Below the pieces are notes generated by a model that was not told where the DNA came from, searched no databases, and was given only the letters and a program-made list of their open reading frames with translations. A stretch of 64,000 bases of DNA from Nitrospira sp. MA-1 (GTDB taxonomy: Bacteria > Nitrospirota > Nitrospiria > Nitrospirales > UBA8639), in the NCBI GenBank assembly GCA_032139905.1, contig JAQJDB010000005.1, positions 355,001 through 419,000 on the forward strand, read 5' to 3'. The position numbers were made by a program, and so were the translations under genes. Shown in pieces: positions 35,721 through 46,999 of this stretch; position 1 is the stretch's first letter; the number at the start of each line of letters is the position of its first letter.

Positions 35721-37205
35721 ATGTCGATTGTTCTCTATAACACCCAGACCAAGAAAAAGGATATCTTTGTTCCGTTGATCCCAGGGCAGATCAGCATGTA
35801 CGTCTGCGGTGTGACCGTCTACGATGATTGCCATCTAGGCCATGCTCGAAGTGCACTGACTTTCGACATGATCCGACGCTATTTTGAATTTGCTGGCTAC
35901 AAAGTGAAATATGTGAGGAACTTCACCGATATCGACGACAAAATCTTAAATCGTGCCAAACAAGAAGATGTCCCCTGGCAGGAAATCAGCCACCGGTATA
36001 TTCAGAATTTTCACCGAGACATGGGGGCATTGGGCATTAGGAAGCCCTCCGCAGAACCTCGAGCCACCGAACATATTCAGGATATACTTCACATGGTTGA
36101 AGGCTTGATTCACAAGGGCGTGGCCTATCAGCTAGAAGGGGATGTCTATTTTTCCGTCAAGAATTTTTCCTCTTATGGCCAACTGTCCGGAAAAAAATTG
36201 GAAGAACTACAGGCCGGCGCCAGGATTGAGGTTAATACCCGAAAACAAGATCCCATGGATTTTGCCTTATGGAAAACTGCAAAGCCTGGTGAACCTGGAT
36301 GGGACAGCCCCTGGGGAAAGGGACGTCCTGGGTGGCATATCGAATGCTCGGCGATGTCAGTGGCTGAGCTAGGCCCCACCTTTGATATTCATGGTGGGGG
36401 TAAGGATCTCATATTCCCTCATCATGAAAATGAAATTGCCCAATCCTCTGCCTATACGGGCAAGGAGTTTGCGCGGTTTTGGGTACATAACGGGTTTGTG
36501 ACCGTGGACAAAGAAAAAATGTCAAAATCGCTTGGCAATTTTTTCACTATACGCGAGATTTTTGACAAATCGCCGCATTCCGAACCCGTTACCGCTGAAT
36601 GCCTACGTTATTTGTTTTTATCAACACATTACCGAAACGATCTGAGTTTTTCAGATCATTCCATCAACGAAGCAAAAGCAGCATTAGATAATTTTTATGG
36701 ATTATTTCAACGGCTTGAGGAATCTAGTTCTAAGCCTGAAATTGAGAGTGCCCAGGATTGGGAAACTCCTTTCAAAGACTTTACTGAGAAATTCACATTG
36801 GCCATGAATGATGATTTTAATACACCAAAGGCCCTGGGAGCATTTAATGAAATTCGAGGCACTATTAATAGATTGCTTGGCAAGGGACTGTCTGATAATT
36901 CGCAGAAAATCATCTTGGAAACCCTTAAAGTCTATGGGGAAACCCTGGGTCTATTTCAAATTACAGTGAGTAAATGGAATTTAATTGTAGGCAGCCTGGG
37001 AGTGGCTAAATCTGAGGAGACCGCTCTTCCTATCAACGGCATTGTTGGTACAACTGATAAATGGATCGAAGAAAAAATCCGCCTACGCAATGAAGCCCGT
37101 GCCCAGAAAGATTTTTCTACCGCCGATACCATCAGAAAAGAATTAGCCGAACAAGGCATCATCCTGGAAGACCGATCCGATGGCACCACACGATGGAAGC
37201 GATGA
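35721..37205 (+). CDS. cysS: cysteinyl-tRNA synthetase
   Basis: This is a 494-residue class I synthetase. The zinc ligand and HIGH motif lie in YVCGVTVYDDCHLGHARS (HLGH). Further zinc ligands are in GWHIECSAM and FPHHENEIAQ, and the KMSKS loop is EKMSKSLGNFFT. The C-terminal DALR-like and anticodon-binding parts follow, ending with the typical ADTIRKELAEQGIILED segment. The length is normal. The last 26 bases overlap the next gene in another frame. Confidence 0.97.
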   Translation: MSIVLYNTQTKKKDIFVPLIPGQISMYVCGVTVYDDCHLGHARSALTFDMIRRYFEFAGYKVKYVRNFTDIDDKILNRAKQEDVPWQEISHRYIQNFHRDMGALGIRKPSAEPRATEHIQDILHMVEGLIHKGVAYQLEGDVYFSVKNFSSYGQLSGKKLEELQAGARIEVNTRKQDPMDFALWKTAKPGEPGWDSPWGKGRPGWHIECSAMSVAELGPTFDIHGGGKDLIFPHHENEIAQSSAYTGKEFARFWVHNGFVTVDKEKMSKSLGNFFTIREIFDKSPHSEPVTAECLRYLFLSTHYRNDLSFSDHSINEAKAALDNFYGLFQRLEESSSKPEIESAQDWETPFKDFTEKFTLAMNDDFNTPKALGAFNEIRGTINRLLGKGLSDNSQKIILETLKVYGETLGLFQITVSKWNLIVGSLGVAKSEETALPINGIVGTTDKWIEEKIRLRNEARAQKDFSTADTIRKELAEQGIILEDRSDGTTRWKR

Positions 37206-37944
37206 ACCCCCGGCAACGGTGTACGGGTTTCATGCGGTTCTAGAATCTCTCCACTCGCAGTCTCGGCCCGTCCAACGAATTTGGACTCTTCGGGCTGATG
37301 GCCGATTTCTTCCCATTGTAAAATTGGCAAGGGAACGTGGTATTTCCCTGGCCGTCGAATCACGGGAGCGTTTAGATCGCTTAGCTGGTGATCGACATCA
37401 TCAGGGCGTGGTAGCTCAGGTTTCCGCCAAAGAGTATCTGGAGGGAGAGGAGTTGCTGGACCTCCTTTCTCTTAGACCGATTCCTGCCTTATTAGTGGTG
37501 TTAGATCAAATTCAGGATCCACATAATTTAGGCGCGATTGTCCGTTCGGTAGAGGCGGCCGGTGGAGATGGAATTGTTATCCCTAAGCACCGGGCCGTGG
37601 GGCTGACGGGGGGGGTTGCCAAATCATCCGCTGGAGCTTTAGAGCATGTCTCAATTGCGCGGGTAGCCAATACGGGGAAGTTTCTCGAAACATGTCAGAA
37701 GCGGGACATCAGGACCGTGGCATTGGTCCCGGAAGGAGTTGAACCCTATTCAGAGGTCGACTACCTGGAGCCTGTCGCACTGGTGTTTGGAAGTGAAGGA
37801 GAAGGAATCCGGCCGATTGTCCTGAAAAAATGCGACCAACAAGTGAGGATACCGATGTTTGGAAAAATGAACTCGCTGAATTTGTCAGTTGCCGTAGCAG
37901 TGACACTCTTTGAGGCAGTTCGCCAACGGACTCAGAAACGATAA
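37180..37944 (+). CDS. rlmB: 23S rRNA (guanosine-2'-O)-methyltransferase RlmB-like (SpoU/TrmH family)
   Basis: This is a 254-residue SPOUT methyltransferase. The N-terminal substrate-binding domain starts VYGFHAVLESL. The C-terminal trefoil-knot domain has motif 1 LDQIQDPHNLGAIVRSVEAAG, split by the conserved Asn-Leu-Gly, motif 2 VALVFGSEGEGIRP and motif 3 IPMFGKMNSLNLSVAVAV. These match RlmB/TrmH-type enzymes that methylate G2251 of 23S rRNA; the exact target is inferred. It overlaps cysS by 26 bases, and cysS-rlmB adjacency is widespread. Confidence 0.9.
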   Translation: MAPHDGSDEPPATVYGFHAVLESLHSQSRPVQRIWTLRADGRFLPIVKLARERGISLAVESRERLDRLAGDRHHQGVVAQVSAKEYLEGEELLDLLSLRPIPALLVVLDQIQDPHNLGAIVRSVEAAGGDGIVIPKHRAVGLTGGVAKSSAGALEHVSIARVANTGKFLETCQKRDIRTVALVPEGVEPYSEVDYLEPVALVFGSEGEGIRPIVLKKCDQQVRIPMFGKMNSLNLSVAVAVTLFEAVRQRTQKR

Positions 37945-37958
37945 GAGCCATGAACAAA

Positions 37959-38234
37959 CTATTTTATCTGAATCAGGCCTTCCTGAATTGCGGCATTGAG
38001 CAGTTGGGCGGCATTAGAAACCCGAACTTTCTTCATCATATTGGCCCGGTGGGCTTCGACTGTTTTGACGCTAATTTTTAACTGCTGTGCAATTTCTTTA
38101 TTCTTCAATCCTGACCAGATGAGTTGCAGGATTTCTTGCTCGCGTTGAGTCAGCGCCTCCGGGCGTTTTCGCTTAATAGGCGGCATGTCCAATTTTTCCG
38201 GTTTCAGTTGGTTGGTCATGGGTACCTCAGGCAT
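37959..38234 (-). CDS. LuxR/GerE-type HTH regulator without a receiver domain
   Basis: This is a 91-residue protein consisting of a Lys/Pro-rich N-terminus and one LuxR-type helix-turn-helix: LTQREQEILQLIWSGLKNKE, IAQQLKISVKTVEAHRANMM and KKVRVSNAAQLLNAA. All conserved positions of the DNA-recognition helix are present. With no receiver or ligand domain, it is a stand-alone DNA-binding protein. ATG 38219 (MTNQLK) has TGAGGT upstream and may be the true start instead of 38234. It is convergent with rlmB and divergent from the pilus operon, whose promoter region it shares. Confidence 0.85.
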   Translation of the reverse strand: MPEVPMTNQLKPEKLDMPPIKRKRPEALTQREQEILQLIWSGLKNKEIAQQLKISVKTVEAHRANMMKKVRVSNAAQLLNAAIQEGLIQIK

Positions 38235-38344
38235 TTTCTCTAGGCGAATTATCTAAGGGAGAATATCAGGTCATTTTAGGATTGTAAACCGAAAGCGTAC
38301 GTAAACTCACCCTAGTCGAATTAACTACGGAATATGTGACTTTT

Positions 38345-39118
38345 ATGTTTCACTGGATTGTTTGGCCGAGCGTCTTTATTCTGGGAACGATCTTTGGAAG
38401 TTTTTTGACAGTATGTGTGCACAGAGTACCAAAGGGACAATCAGTGGTGGCTCCTCGGTCGGCATGTCCTCATTGCGGAAGGCAGATATGCTGGTATGAC
38501 AATGTTCCTCTTTTGAGCTTTGTCTGGTTGCTGGGGAGGTGTCGTTCTTGCCATGGGGATATACCCCCAAGGTATCCCATTATTGAGTTGGCCAATGGCT
38601 TAGGCTATCTCCTGGTGGTGTGGCGGTTTGGGCTTACGTGGCCAACGCTTGTGTATGCGGGATTAGTATCAGTGTTCCTTGTGGTGGCCTGGATTGATTG
38701 GGACCACAAAATCATTCCGGATGTGATTACATTGCCGGGAATTGTGGTTGGCTTCTTATGCGCATCTTTCCTGTTACCGACAGGCTGGGGCAATTCGCTT
38801 GTGGGTATTTTAGTGGGGGGCGGGTTTTTACTAGCTCTTGCGTGGGTCAGCCCCTTCTTGTTCGGGAAAGAAGGCATTGGGGGAGGCGATATAAAATTTT
38901 TGGCCATGGTTGGAGCTTTTTTGGGATGGCAACAGGCCATACTCACCTTGATGGTGGGATCAGTGGTGGGAGCGGTTATCGGGATAGTGTTGCTGGCCAC
39001 GAGGGTTCTTCAAAAAGGCCAATACATTCCTTTCGGACCCTATTTAGCGCTCGGGGGCCTGATCGCGGTGGTATGGGGAACGGAATTATGGCACTGGTAT
39101 TTTCATGGCTTGTTATAA
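38345..39118 (+). CDS. pilD: prepilin peptidase (type IV leader peptidase)
   Basis: This is a 257-residue, eight-helix membrane protease that trims and N-methylates type IV prepilins. The N-terminal domain has GTIFGSFLTVCVHRVP and the zinc-type CPHCGRQICWYDNVPLLSFV with a second CRSC. Catalytic aspartates are in VAWIDWDHKIIPD and GGGDIKFLAMVGAFLG (GxGDxK). The gene starts at ATG 38345 or GTG 38336. It heads a row of four pilin-like genes whose leaders it should cleave. Confidence 0.93.
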   Translation: MFHWIVWPSVFILGTIFGSFLTVCVHRVPKGQSVVAPRSACPHCGRQICWYDNVPLLSFVWLLGRCRSCHGDIPPRYPIIELANGLGYLLVVWRFGLTWPTLVYAGLVSVFLVVAWIDWDHKIIPDVITLPGIVVGFLCASFLLPTGWGNSLVGILVGGGFLLALAWVSPFLFGKEGIGGGDIKFLAMVGAFLGWQQAILTLMVGSVVGAVIGIVLLATRVLQKGQYIPFGPYLALGGLIAVVWGTELWHWYFHGLL

Positions 39119-39153
39119 GTACCCAACGAATCCTGTAAGGCAGGTACGACCAC

Positions 39154-39657
39154 ATGGAGTCGGTTCAAGTCGTCACTGTAAGAGGGATAAGAGGGTTGAA
39201 GAGGTCTCTTTGGTGTACCAGAGGTTTTACCCTCACTGAATTGATTATCGTGCTTGGCATTATCGGGGTCGTCTTGATGTTAGCCCAAACCTGGTTGGTA
39301 TCCCAGTTACCTCATTGGCGATTGAATGGAGCAACCAGACAGGTGACCTCCGACCTTTTAGGAGCAAAAATGAAGGCGGTGGTTGAGCGGAATAGGCAAC
39401 GAGTCTTCTTTCAGGATAGTCATCGGTATGAGTTATTGGATGATGATAACAATAATGGAAAGTCCGACCCAGGTGAGCATCTTGTCACTCGCGATATTCA
39501 AGAAAGCTATCGAGATGTCAAATTGACGGCATCCAACAATCCCTCCTTTCTGCCAAGAGGAACGGCGTCCAGCTTAGCTTCTATTACACTTTCCAATTCT
39601 GCCGGAAAGCGAATTATTACCGTCAGCATTACCGGACGGGTAAAAGTGAAGTCTTAA
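39154..39657 (+). CDS. GspH/FimT-type minor pseudopilin
   Basis: This is a 167-residue prepilin with a class III leader. A basic N-terminus precedes the cleavage site G/FTLTELIIVLGIIGVVLMLA, with the required Glu at +5 and a hydrophobic stem helix. The globular part (WRLNGATRQVTSDLLGAKMK; a DDDNNNGKSDPGE loop) matches the GspH/FimT pattern, in which the Asp/Asn loop may bind calcium. It likely primes pilus assembly together with the next three products. Confidence 0.88.
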   Translation: MESVQVVTVRGIRGLKRSLWCTRGFTLTELIIVLGIIGVVLMLAQTWLVSQLPHWRLNGATRQVTSDLLGAKMKAVVERNRQRVFFQDSHRYELLDDDNNNGKSDPGEHLVTRDIQESYRDVKLTASNNPSFLPRGTASSLASITLSNSAGKRIITVSITGRVKVKS

Positions 39658-40074
39658 ATGAACGCCAACATTCATGAGCGATATCCGGTAGGGGTGTGTC
39701 TTCGTGATCAACGAGGGTTCTCTTTATTAGAAGTGCTCATGGCTTTGGTGGTGGTTTTCATGGCACTCCTTGGTTTTGCAGGCTATTCCGTTGTTGCCCA
39801 TACAGGCATGTCCGCAAGTGAAAAAATGACCAGAGCTGTCACACTCGCCCAGGAAAAAATAGAAGACGTGCGTCGGGGTGGAGTGCCTATTTCGTTAACC
39901 GACCCATGGATCAATTCAGAACCCTATGGCTCGATTGCCGGTGCGATGCATCATCAACGCACAGTCATCATTCAACCGCACACTCCATTAGCCGGGTTGC
40001 ACACGGTCACCGTCGAAGTGCGATGGGACCATGATGCGCATTCCACCGCACTGACCACCTTTCTCACCCGGTAA
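39658..40074 (+). CDS. PilV/GspI-type minor pilin
   Basis: This is a 138-residue prepilin beginning directly after the preceding stop. The cleavage site is in RGFSLLEVLMALVVVFMALL, with Glu at +5. The short globular domain contains AVTLAQEKIEDVRRGG and a C-terminal beta segment (VTVEVRWDHD), which is typical of PilV/GspI proteins. The tight packing suggests one transcript with pilD through the PilX-like gene. Confidence 0.86.
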   Translation: MNANIHERYPVGVCLRDQRGFSLLEVLMALVVVFMALLGFAGYSVVAHTGMSASEKMTRAVTLAQEKIEDVRRGGVPISLTDPWINSEPYGSIAGAMHHQRTVIIQPHTPLAGLHTVTVEVRWDHDAHSTALTTFLTR

Positions 40075-40076
40075 GA

Positions 40077-40697
40077 ATGAATAAGCAGATACCAGGTATT
40101 TCAAAATGGTCCCAGCAGGGATATACGCTTGTTGAGGTTGTGGTTGCCCTGGGACTGAGTCTCCTGACGGTGAGTGTGGTCTATGCCCTGTATATTCAAG
40201 AACTCAAGGCTCAGGGCGTGCGAGAGCATGTCTTGGACATGCAGCAACAGGCTCGTGTGGTGGTAGATTTGGTGACCAGGGAAATCCTGATGGCCGGCTA
40301 TGATCCCCGAGGAGTGAATCATGATTCCGATCTTACAAATGATTTTGAAGGCATCACGTATGATCCAGGCAAGCTCTCTATTAAGGCCGATTTGAATGGA
40401 AATGGCTTCATCAGCGATGCCAATGAATCAATCGTTTTTGTCTATGATGCCACGACCCACCTGCTCCGGCGTAATACCGGTGGAGGTAATCAACCGTTTG
40501 GTGAGGACATTGAAGCGTTTGTCATAGACTATCTTGATCAGGGTGGAAACCCTACCACGAATTCCAAAGCCATACGACAAGTGGGAATTTCGGTGACAGC
40601 TCGAACGTCACGGCCTGATCCACAGTATGCCAAGAACGGTGGATATCGAACAGTAACTCTCCACTCCCGAATTACGGTAAGAAATAGACAATCATGA
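40077..40697 (+). CDS. PilW-type minor pilin
   Basis: This is a 206-residue prepilin with leader MNKQIPGISKWSQQG and mature start YTLVEVVVALGLSLLTVSVV (Glu at +5). The globular part contains VRDLVTREILMAGYDPRG-like sequence (here VVDLVTREILMAGYDP), the hallmark of PilW. Near the C-terminus are DYLDQGGNPT and ITVRNRQS. It starts 2 bases after the PilV-like stop and overlaps the next gene by four bases. Confidence 0.86.
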   Translation: MNKQIPGISKWSQQGYTLVEVVVALGLSLLTVSVVYALYIQELKAQGVREHVLDMQQQARVVVDLVTREILMAGYDPRGVNHDSDLTNDFEGITYDPGKLSIKADLNGNGFISDANESIVFVYDATTHLLRRNTGGGNQPFGEDIEAFVIDYLDQGGNPTTNSKAIRQVGISVTARTSRPDPQYAKNGGYRTVTLHSRITVRNRQS

Positions 40698-42013
40698 TCG
40701 GACAAAATAGGCATGTAGGAATAAGGCCTTGTCTTAACTCCATGGGTGGAGCGCTCATTGCCGCCTTGTTGTTGGTCGCTATTTCCACAATAATGGGTGC
40801 GACGATTCTGTTTGCCACGTCCACCGATTTACAAATCAGTGGAAATTTCCGAAGGTCGATGGCCACGTTCTATGCCGCAGAGGCGGGCATCGCAGAAACC
40901 GCCATTCGTTTAGGTGGTTCCTCTCTATCAAATTCAGGGCATCTCGGCGATCCTTCTCCCATCTTGCAAGCAAATTGGTCTGCCTATGTGTTGTCCACCT
41001 CCGACTGGAAATCACAGGATGATCAGGAATATTCAGGGCTGTTCACCAACTATTTCCCTCTGAATGGAAATCTCAGCAATACGGCAGTTCTTCCCAATAG
41101 TGTGCAAACGACTCTTCCTTATTGGACTAAGATTCGTCATAAAACCGAGTATGATGCGGAACGGGCGGGGCACAGTTCTCTGACCCCTCACTATCAAGAT
41201 GAGGATGGAAGCACCGCGACCCATTCCACTAATAACCGAGGCAACGTGGTCTTCTTTGGATTTGCGACAGGAAGCGGACTGATGCCCACGTCATTTACGG
41301 CAGCAAATCCCACACCATATTCTCCCGTCGAAATCATCATCAGCCAGGGTCAGGTAGAAGGAGCCATCTCCCTGATTCAGGTGGAGGTGGCGCACCCCTC
41401 TGGCCCCCCATTGCTGGCACCGGTATATGCGAATAGTCAGGTCGTATTTGCTGGCGGAACCGCTGTCGTGGAAGGCTTTGATACCTGTGGCCTCCTGCCA
41501 GGAGGAAGGCCTCCAGTGTGGTTGGGCCCTGCAGGTGCATTGGCAGGAACTGCCACTTTCACAGGTAATCCTCCGATGCCACAAGTGGGCATGGATGCCC
41601 TGGATTTGGTGAATACTCTGGATAGCCTCAAGCGAGGCGCGCAGGTTATTTCAGGAGATCTTATCGGTGTGAATATTGGGGCGCCGGGGAATCCTGCCCA
41701 GTTGTATGCCGAACCGCTTGCAGGGGGATTTTCGAGCCGGCTTGCCATTCAGAATCTCAATGGATATGGCATCCTGTTGGTAAGGGGGAACCTGAACATT
41801 TCCTCCCCTTTTCATTGGGAAGGCCTCATCGTCGTTACTGGACAAGTCACGTTTGATGGTGGAATCGGGACTTCAGTCATTCAGGGTGCCCTCTTGGCGG
41901 ATCAGGTGCAGATACTGAATGGCGAGGTGAAGATGACTTTGGATACCTGTCCGATCGGCGCGTCCCTTCGGGTGCTTCCTGTTGCTACCCTCAGTTGGCA
42001 ACAACTCCTCTAA
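40694..42013 (+). CDS. PilX-like pilus assembly protein
   Basis: This is a 439-residue protein. The N-terminus (GGALIAALLLVAISTIMGA) is a pilin-like stem helix but lacks the usual Glu at +5, as in PilX/GspK-type proteins. It is followed by FRRSMATFYAAEAGIAETA, the PilX signature. The large C-terminal part has beta-rich, Gly-rich sequence (QVVFAGGTAVVEGFDTC; ILLVRGNLNISSPFHWEGLI) resembling the polyfunctional surface domains of PilX proteins in delta- and Nitrospira-type genomes. It probably caps the minor pilin tip complex. It overlaps the PilW-like gene (ATGA). Confidence 0.8.
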   Translation: MIGQNRHVGIRPCLNSMGGALIAALLLVAISTIMGATILFATSTDLQISGNFRRSMATFYAAEAGIAETAIRLGGSSLSNSGHLGDPSPILQANWSAYVLSTSDWKSQDDQEYSGLFTNYFPLNGNLSNTAVLPNSVQTTLPYWTKIRHKTEYDAERAGHSSLTPHYQDEDGSTATHSTNNRGNVVFFGFATGSGLMPTSFTAANPTPYSPVEIIISQGQVEGAISLIQVEVAHPSGPPLLAPVYANSQVVFAGGTAVVEGFDTCGLLPGGRPPVWLGPAGALAGTATFTGNPPMPQVGMDALDLVNTLDSLKRGAQVISGDLIGVNIGAPGNPAQLYAEPLAGGFSSRLAIQNLNGYGILLVRGNLNISSPFHWEGLIVVTGQVTFDGGIGTSVIQGALLADQVQILNGEVKMTLDTCPIGASLRVLPVATLSWQQLL

Positions 42014-42168
42014 GGTCTCTCTAAGACTTTCCAATTTCTCGACTGATACATCTCAATAAAATTCCTTGCAAGACTTCCTCTCAATAATCCCACTCACTTC
42101 CTGTTTCTAGTGGAGTTTTACTTTTCGGTTAAAGTTTCTCGCAAACTTCCCCTTTTTCCGCATCTTGC

Positions 42169-42238
42169 ATGAGACTTTTGATTCGTATCCACATGGGTCC
42201 TTTGATTGATTGCAGAAGTGTGAAACCATTCTTACAAT
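42169..42238 (+). promoter_or_regulatory. icd promoter with tandem operator repeats
   Basis: Two direct copies of ATGRGWCYTTTGA lie here: ATGAGACTTTTGA from 42169 and ATGGGTCCTTTGA from 42193, 24 bases apart. The second runs into TTGATTGATTGCAG. Its TTGCAG (42210-42215) serves as -35, followed by a 17-base spacer and -10 TACAAT (42233-42238). The acl promoter has the same elements. The leader to the icd ATG is about 140 bases and shows no ORF. The rest of the 42014-42380 gap holds nothing else recognisable. Confidence 0.7.
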
Positions 42239-42356
42239 GCCTTACTTCTTGTCACGGCATGGGGATTGGTTTACAAATTTCATTCTCTACCTGGTGGGTG
42301 AGATCCTAAATGATGTGCTTGGAGCGAGGTCTTTGCAGGAAAAAATGTGTTCATAG

Positions 42357-44615
<2,259 letters not shown>

Positions 44616-44671
44616 GTTCTAAACGTAGGCTGGTCTTCCGGTATTATTTTTTATACTGGGGATGTGTGCAA

Positions 44672-44709
44672 CGAGCCGGGTTCCGAACGGAGCCCGGCTC
44701 GATTTTTTT
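44672..44709 (+). terminator. intrinsic terminator of icd
   Basis: CGAGCCGGG and CCCGGCTCG form a nine-base arm, with further TCCG/CGGA pairing inside, followed by ATTTTTTTG. It lies 57 bases after the icd stop and before the methyltransferase start. Confidence 0.92.
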
Positions 44710-44728
44710 GGGGAGAGGAGGTATTTGT

Positions 44729-45403
44729 GTGAGTCATGTGAAAGTCGTGACCCTTTCCAAAATCGGGGATGTTCCCATTGTCTGTAAGACCAAGCGGGAC
44801 ATCTCTGTTGAAACCCCATTAGATGCGAGGGATGACGAATCCCTAGGATGGGGGTACTGGGATCGAATTTGGCCTTCGGCGGTGGCCTTATCAGAATATC
44901 TCATTGAGCAGTTTTTCCCAACAAAACTGCAAGGGGCCAGGGTTCTGGAAATTGGTTGTGGGACAGGGGTGGCCGGAGTCGTGGCTGCTCAGCTCGGGGC
45001 ATTCACCATGTTTTCAGATATGGTGCCGATTACCCTTGAAGCGGTAAAGGATTCCTGCCGTCGGAATCATATCAGCAATTTTGACACATGTCTGTTGAAT
45101 TGGTCGAAGACGATTGAACCAAAAGAACCTTATGATTTGGTCTTAGGCAGTGAAGTTTTTTATGACGAAGAAATTTTAGCGAATATTTCACATGTGCTAG
45201 AACAAATGCTTGCCCCAGGGGGAAAAGGCCTTTTTTGTGATCCAAATAGACTGGGGTGGGATACCATCGAACGTGGATTCAACGAGAAGTTTATCGTGGT
45301 AATAGATGAAATCCCCCTCAACTGGCCTCCGCGAAAAGGTGCTGGGGTAGGAAAAATGGGGTCTCTTTACCAACTCACTCGCAGAAGTCAGCTGGCATCC
45401 TGA
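44729..45403 (+). CDS. protein lysine methyltransferase-like SAM enzyme
   Basis: This is a 224-residue class I methyltransferase. The N-terminal part ends in LGWGYWDRIWPSAVALSEYL, as in METTL20/METTL21-type (Methyltransf_16) lysine methyltransferases. The SAM site is RVLEIGCGTGVAGVVAAQLG, followed by SDMVPITLEAV and the catalytic-region YDLVLGSEVFYD (a DxxY/E-like block). The start is GTG at 44729 after GAGGAGG; the frame extends to 44666 but that would run through the icd terminator. It lies between icd and the acl operon, and its substrate may be a protein of the same pathway, which is speculative. Confidence 0.83.
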   Translation: MSHVKVVTLSKIGDVPIVCKTKRDISVETPLDARDDESLGWGYWDRIWPSAVALSEYLIEQFFPTKLQGARVLEIGCGTGVAGVVAAQLGAFTMFSDMVPITLEAVKDSCRRNHISNFDTCLLNWSKTIEPKEPYDLVLGSEVFYDEEILANISHVLEQMLAPGGKGLFCDPNRLGWDTIERGFNEKFIVVIDEIPLNWPPRKGAGVGKMGSLYQLTRRSQLAS

Positions 45404-45618
45404 CAATATTATTTTCCACGTCCTGATGCTCCATGTGTTCTAACGAGGCTTTCAACCGGTAGTTGGCTCAGAAGGCAAAATATCTAGAGTCGAAAATTGA
45501 TGGGATTTGTGGTGTAAGGAAGGTATAGCGTAAATATCATTCCAACTATCTAATTTTAAATAGGTTTTGCAATTTGGGTTGGCGTGATGTTCCCATGGGG
45601 CTCGGTTATGGTATGACA

Positions 45619-45687
45619 ATGGGACTTTTGAAAGGGGAGCCATGGGTCTTTTGATTGATTGCAGCGGGATGAGGGCATTCGTACAAT
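45619..45687 (+). promoter_or_regulatory. acl operon promoter with tandem operator repeats
   Basis: ATGGGACTTTTGA (from 45619) and ATGGGTCTTTTGA (from 45642) are direct repeats 23 bases apart. The second continues as TTGATTGATTGCAG. The -35 is TTGCAG (45659-45664), and 17 bases later the -10 is TACAAT (45682-45687). A weaker third copy, ATGGGGCTCGGTT, starts at 45595, another 24 bases upstream. The rest of the 45404-45767 gap shows no gene. Confidence 0.7.
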
Positions 45688-45767
45688 GCACCGTTCCGTG
45701 CGGAAGGCGGGTTATGCTACGTTTGTCCTTAACCATCATGATGAGTCCCTGAAGGAAGGGTTGGATT

Positions 45768-46964
45768 ATGGCAAAAGTTCTTGAAGGCCCTGGAATGGGT
45801 CTACTGCGAAAATGGGGAATTTCAACTCCCAACTATGCTGTCGTGACCTCAAGTGATGAATTTGACCAATTATCCCAGGTCAATGATTGGCTCCAAAAAA
45901 GTAAACTAGTGGTCAAAGCCCATGAAGCCCTTGGCTCTCGTTTTAAATTGGGATTAGTTAAGGTTGGCTTGGATTTAACGGCGGCGAAAGCGGCTGTGCG
46001 GGAGATGCTTGGCAAAAAAATGGAAACACTGACGATTAGGCAGGTGATTGTTTCCGAGGCGGTTGATCACAAAGAAGAATATTATGCCGCAGCCAAATCG
46101 ACTCGTGATGGGGTGGACCTCTTGGTGGCAACCTGTGGCGGCATCGAAGTGGAATCTAATTGGGATAAGGTCAAGCATGTTTCTATAGAAACGGGGGAAA
46201 CTCTCACTGATTCTGCGCTTTCCTCCCTGGTGAAAGATGCCGGGTTTTCCGGTGACACGGCGGCCAAAATGGCTGAATTTCTGAAAAAATTACATGCCTG
46301 TTTTGAAAATGAAGATGCCCAATACGTGGAAGTGAACCCTGTTGTGCTTAGCGGCCAGGGAGAACTTGTGGCTCTTGATGCGGTGACCCTCCTGGACGGT
46401 GATGCCAAATTCCGGCATAAAGACTGGACCTTCCCGTTTGCGGCGGAATTTGGTCGCGCCTATACCAAAAATGAAGAAGAAGTCATGGCGGTTGATGCCA
46501 AAGTAAAGGGCTCGGTCAAGCTTATTGAGATTCCCGGAGGCAATATTGCGATGTTACCAGCCGGTGGGGGAGCCAGCGTCTATTATTCAGATGCTGTGGT
46601 AGCCCGTGGTGGGAAACTTGCGAATTATGCAGAATATTCCGGCGATCCACCGGACTGGGCAGTGGAAGTTCTGACTGAAAAAGTCTGCTCTTTGCCTGGT
46701 ATTAAGCATATTATTGTGGGTGGAGCCATTGCGAATTTTACCGATGTCAAAAAGACGTTTGGAGGAATTATCAACGCGTTTCGTAAAGCAAAAGCGGAAG
46801 GCAAGCTTCAGGGTGTCAAAATTTGGGTGCGCCGGGGTGGGCCAAATGAACTGCAAGGACTAGCCGCCATGCGTGCCCTTCAGGATGAGGGTTTTGATAT
46901 CCAGGTATTCGACCGCAAAACGCCATTAACGGACATTGTCGATATGGCCATGGCCGCAAAATAA
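45768..46964 (+). CDS. aclB: ATP-citrate lyase, small (beta) subunit
   Basis: This is the 398-residue ATP-grasp subunit, homologous to succinyl-CoA synthetase beta. With AclA it cleaves citrate to acetyl-CoA and oxaloacetate, the key step of the rTCA cycle. Features are KLVVKAHEALGSRFKLGL, the acidic ATP-grasp segment EDAQYVEVNPVVLS, and the C-terminal IAMLPAGGGASVYYSD and IWVRRGGPNELQG. The ATG at 45768 follows GGAAGGG. It starts the seven-gene rTCA operon and is preceded by the tandem-repeat promoter. Confidence 0.96.
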   Translation: MAKVLEGPGMGLLRKWGISTPNYAVVTSSDEFDQLSQVNDWLQKSKLVVKAHEALGSRFKLGLVKVGLDLTAAKAAVREMLGKKMETLTIRQVIVSEAVDHKEEYYAAAKSTRDGVDLLVATCGGIEVESNWDKVKHVSIETGETLTDSALSSLVKDAGFSGDTAAKMAEFLKKLHACFENEDAQYVEVNPVVLSGQGELVALDAVTLLDGDAKFRHKDWTFPFAAEFGRAYTKNEEEVMAVDAKVKGSVKLIEIPGGNIAMLPAGGGASVYYSDAVVARGGKLANYAEYSGDPPDWAVEVLTEKVCSLPGIKHIIVGGAIANFTDVKKTFGGIINAFRKAKAEGKLQGVKIWVRRGGPNELQGLAAMRALQDEGFDIQVFDRKTPLTDIVDMAMAAK

Positions 46965-46999
46965 CCTATTTGACCTTGAGGATGTAGGAGACCGCTTCG

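Noticed and set aside
44666-44728. Longer start for the methyltransferase
   Set aside because: It would translate through the icd terminator hairpin; GTG 44729 has a strong ribosome site.
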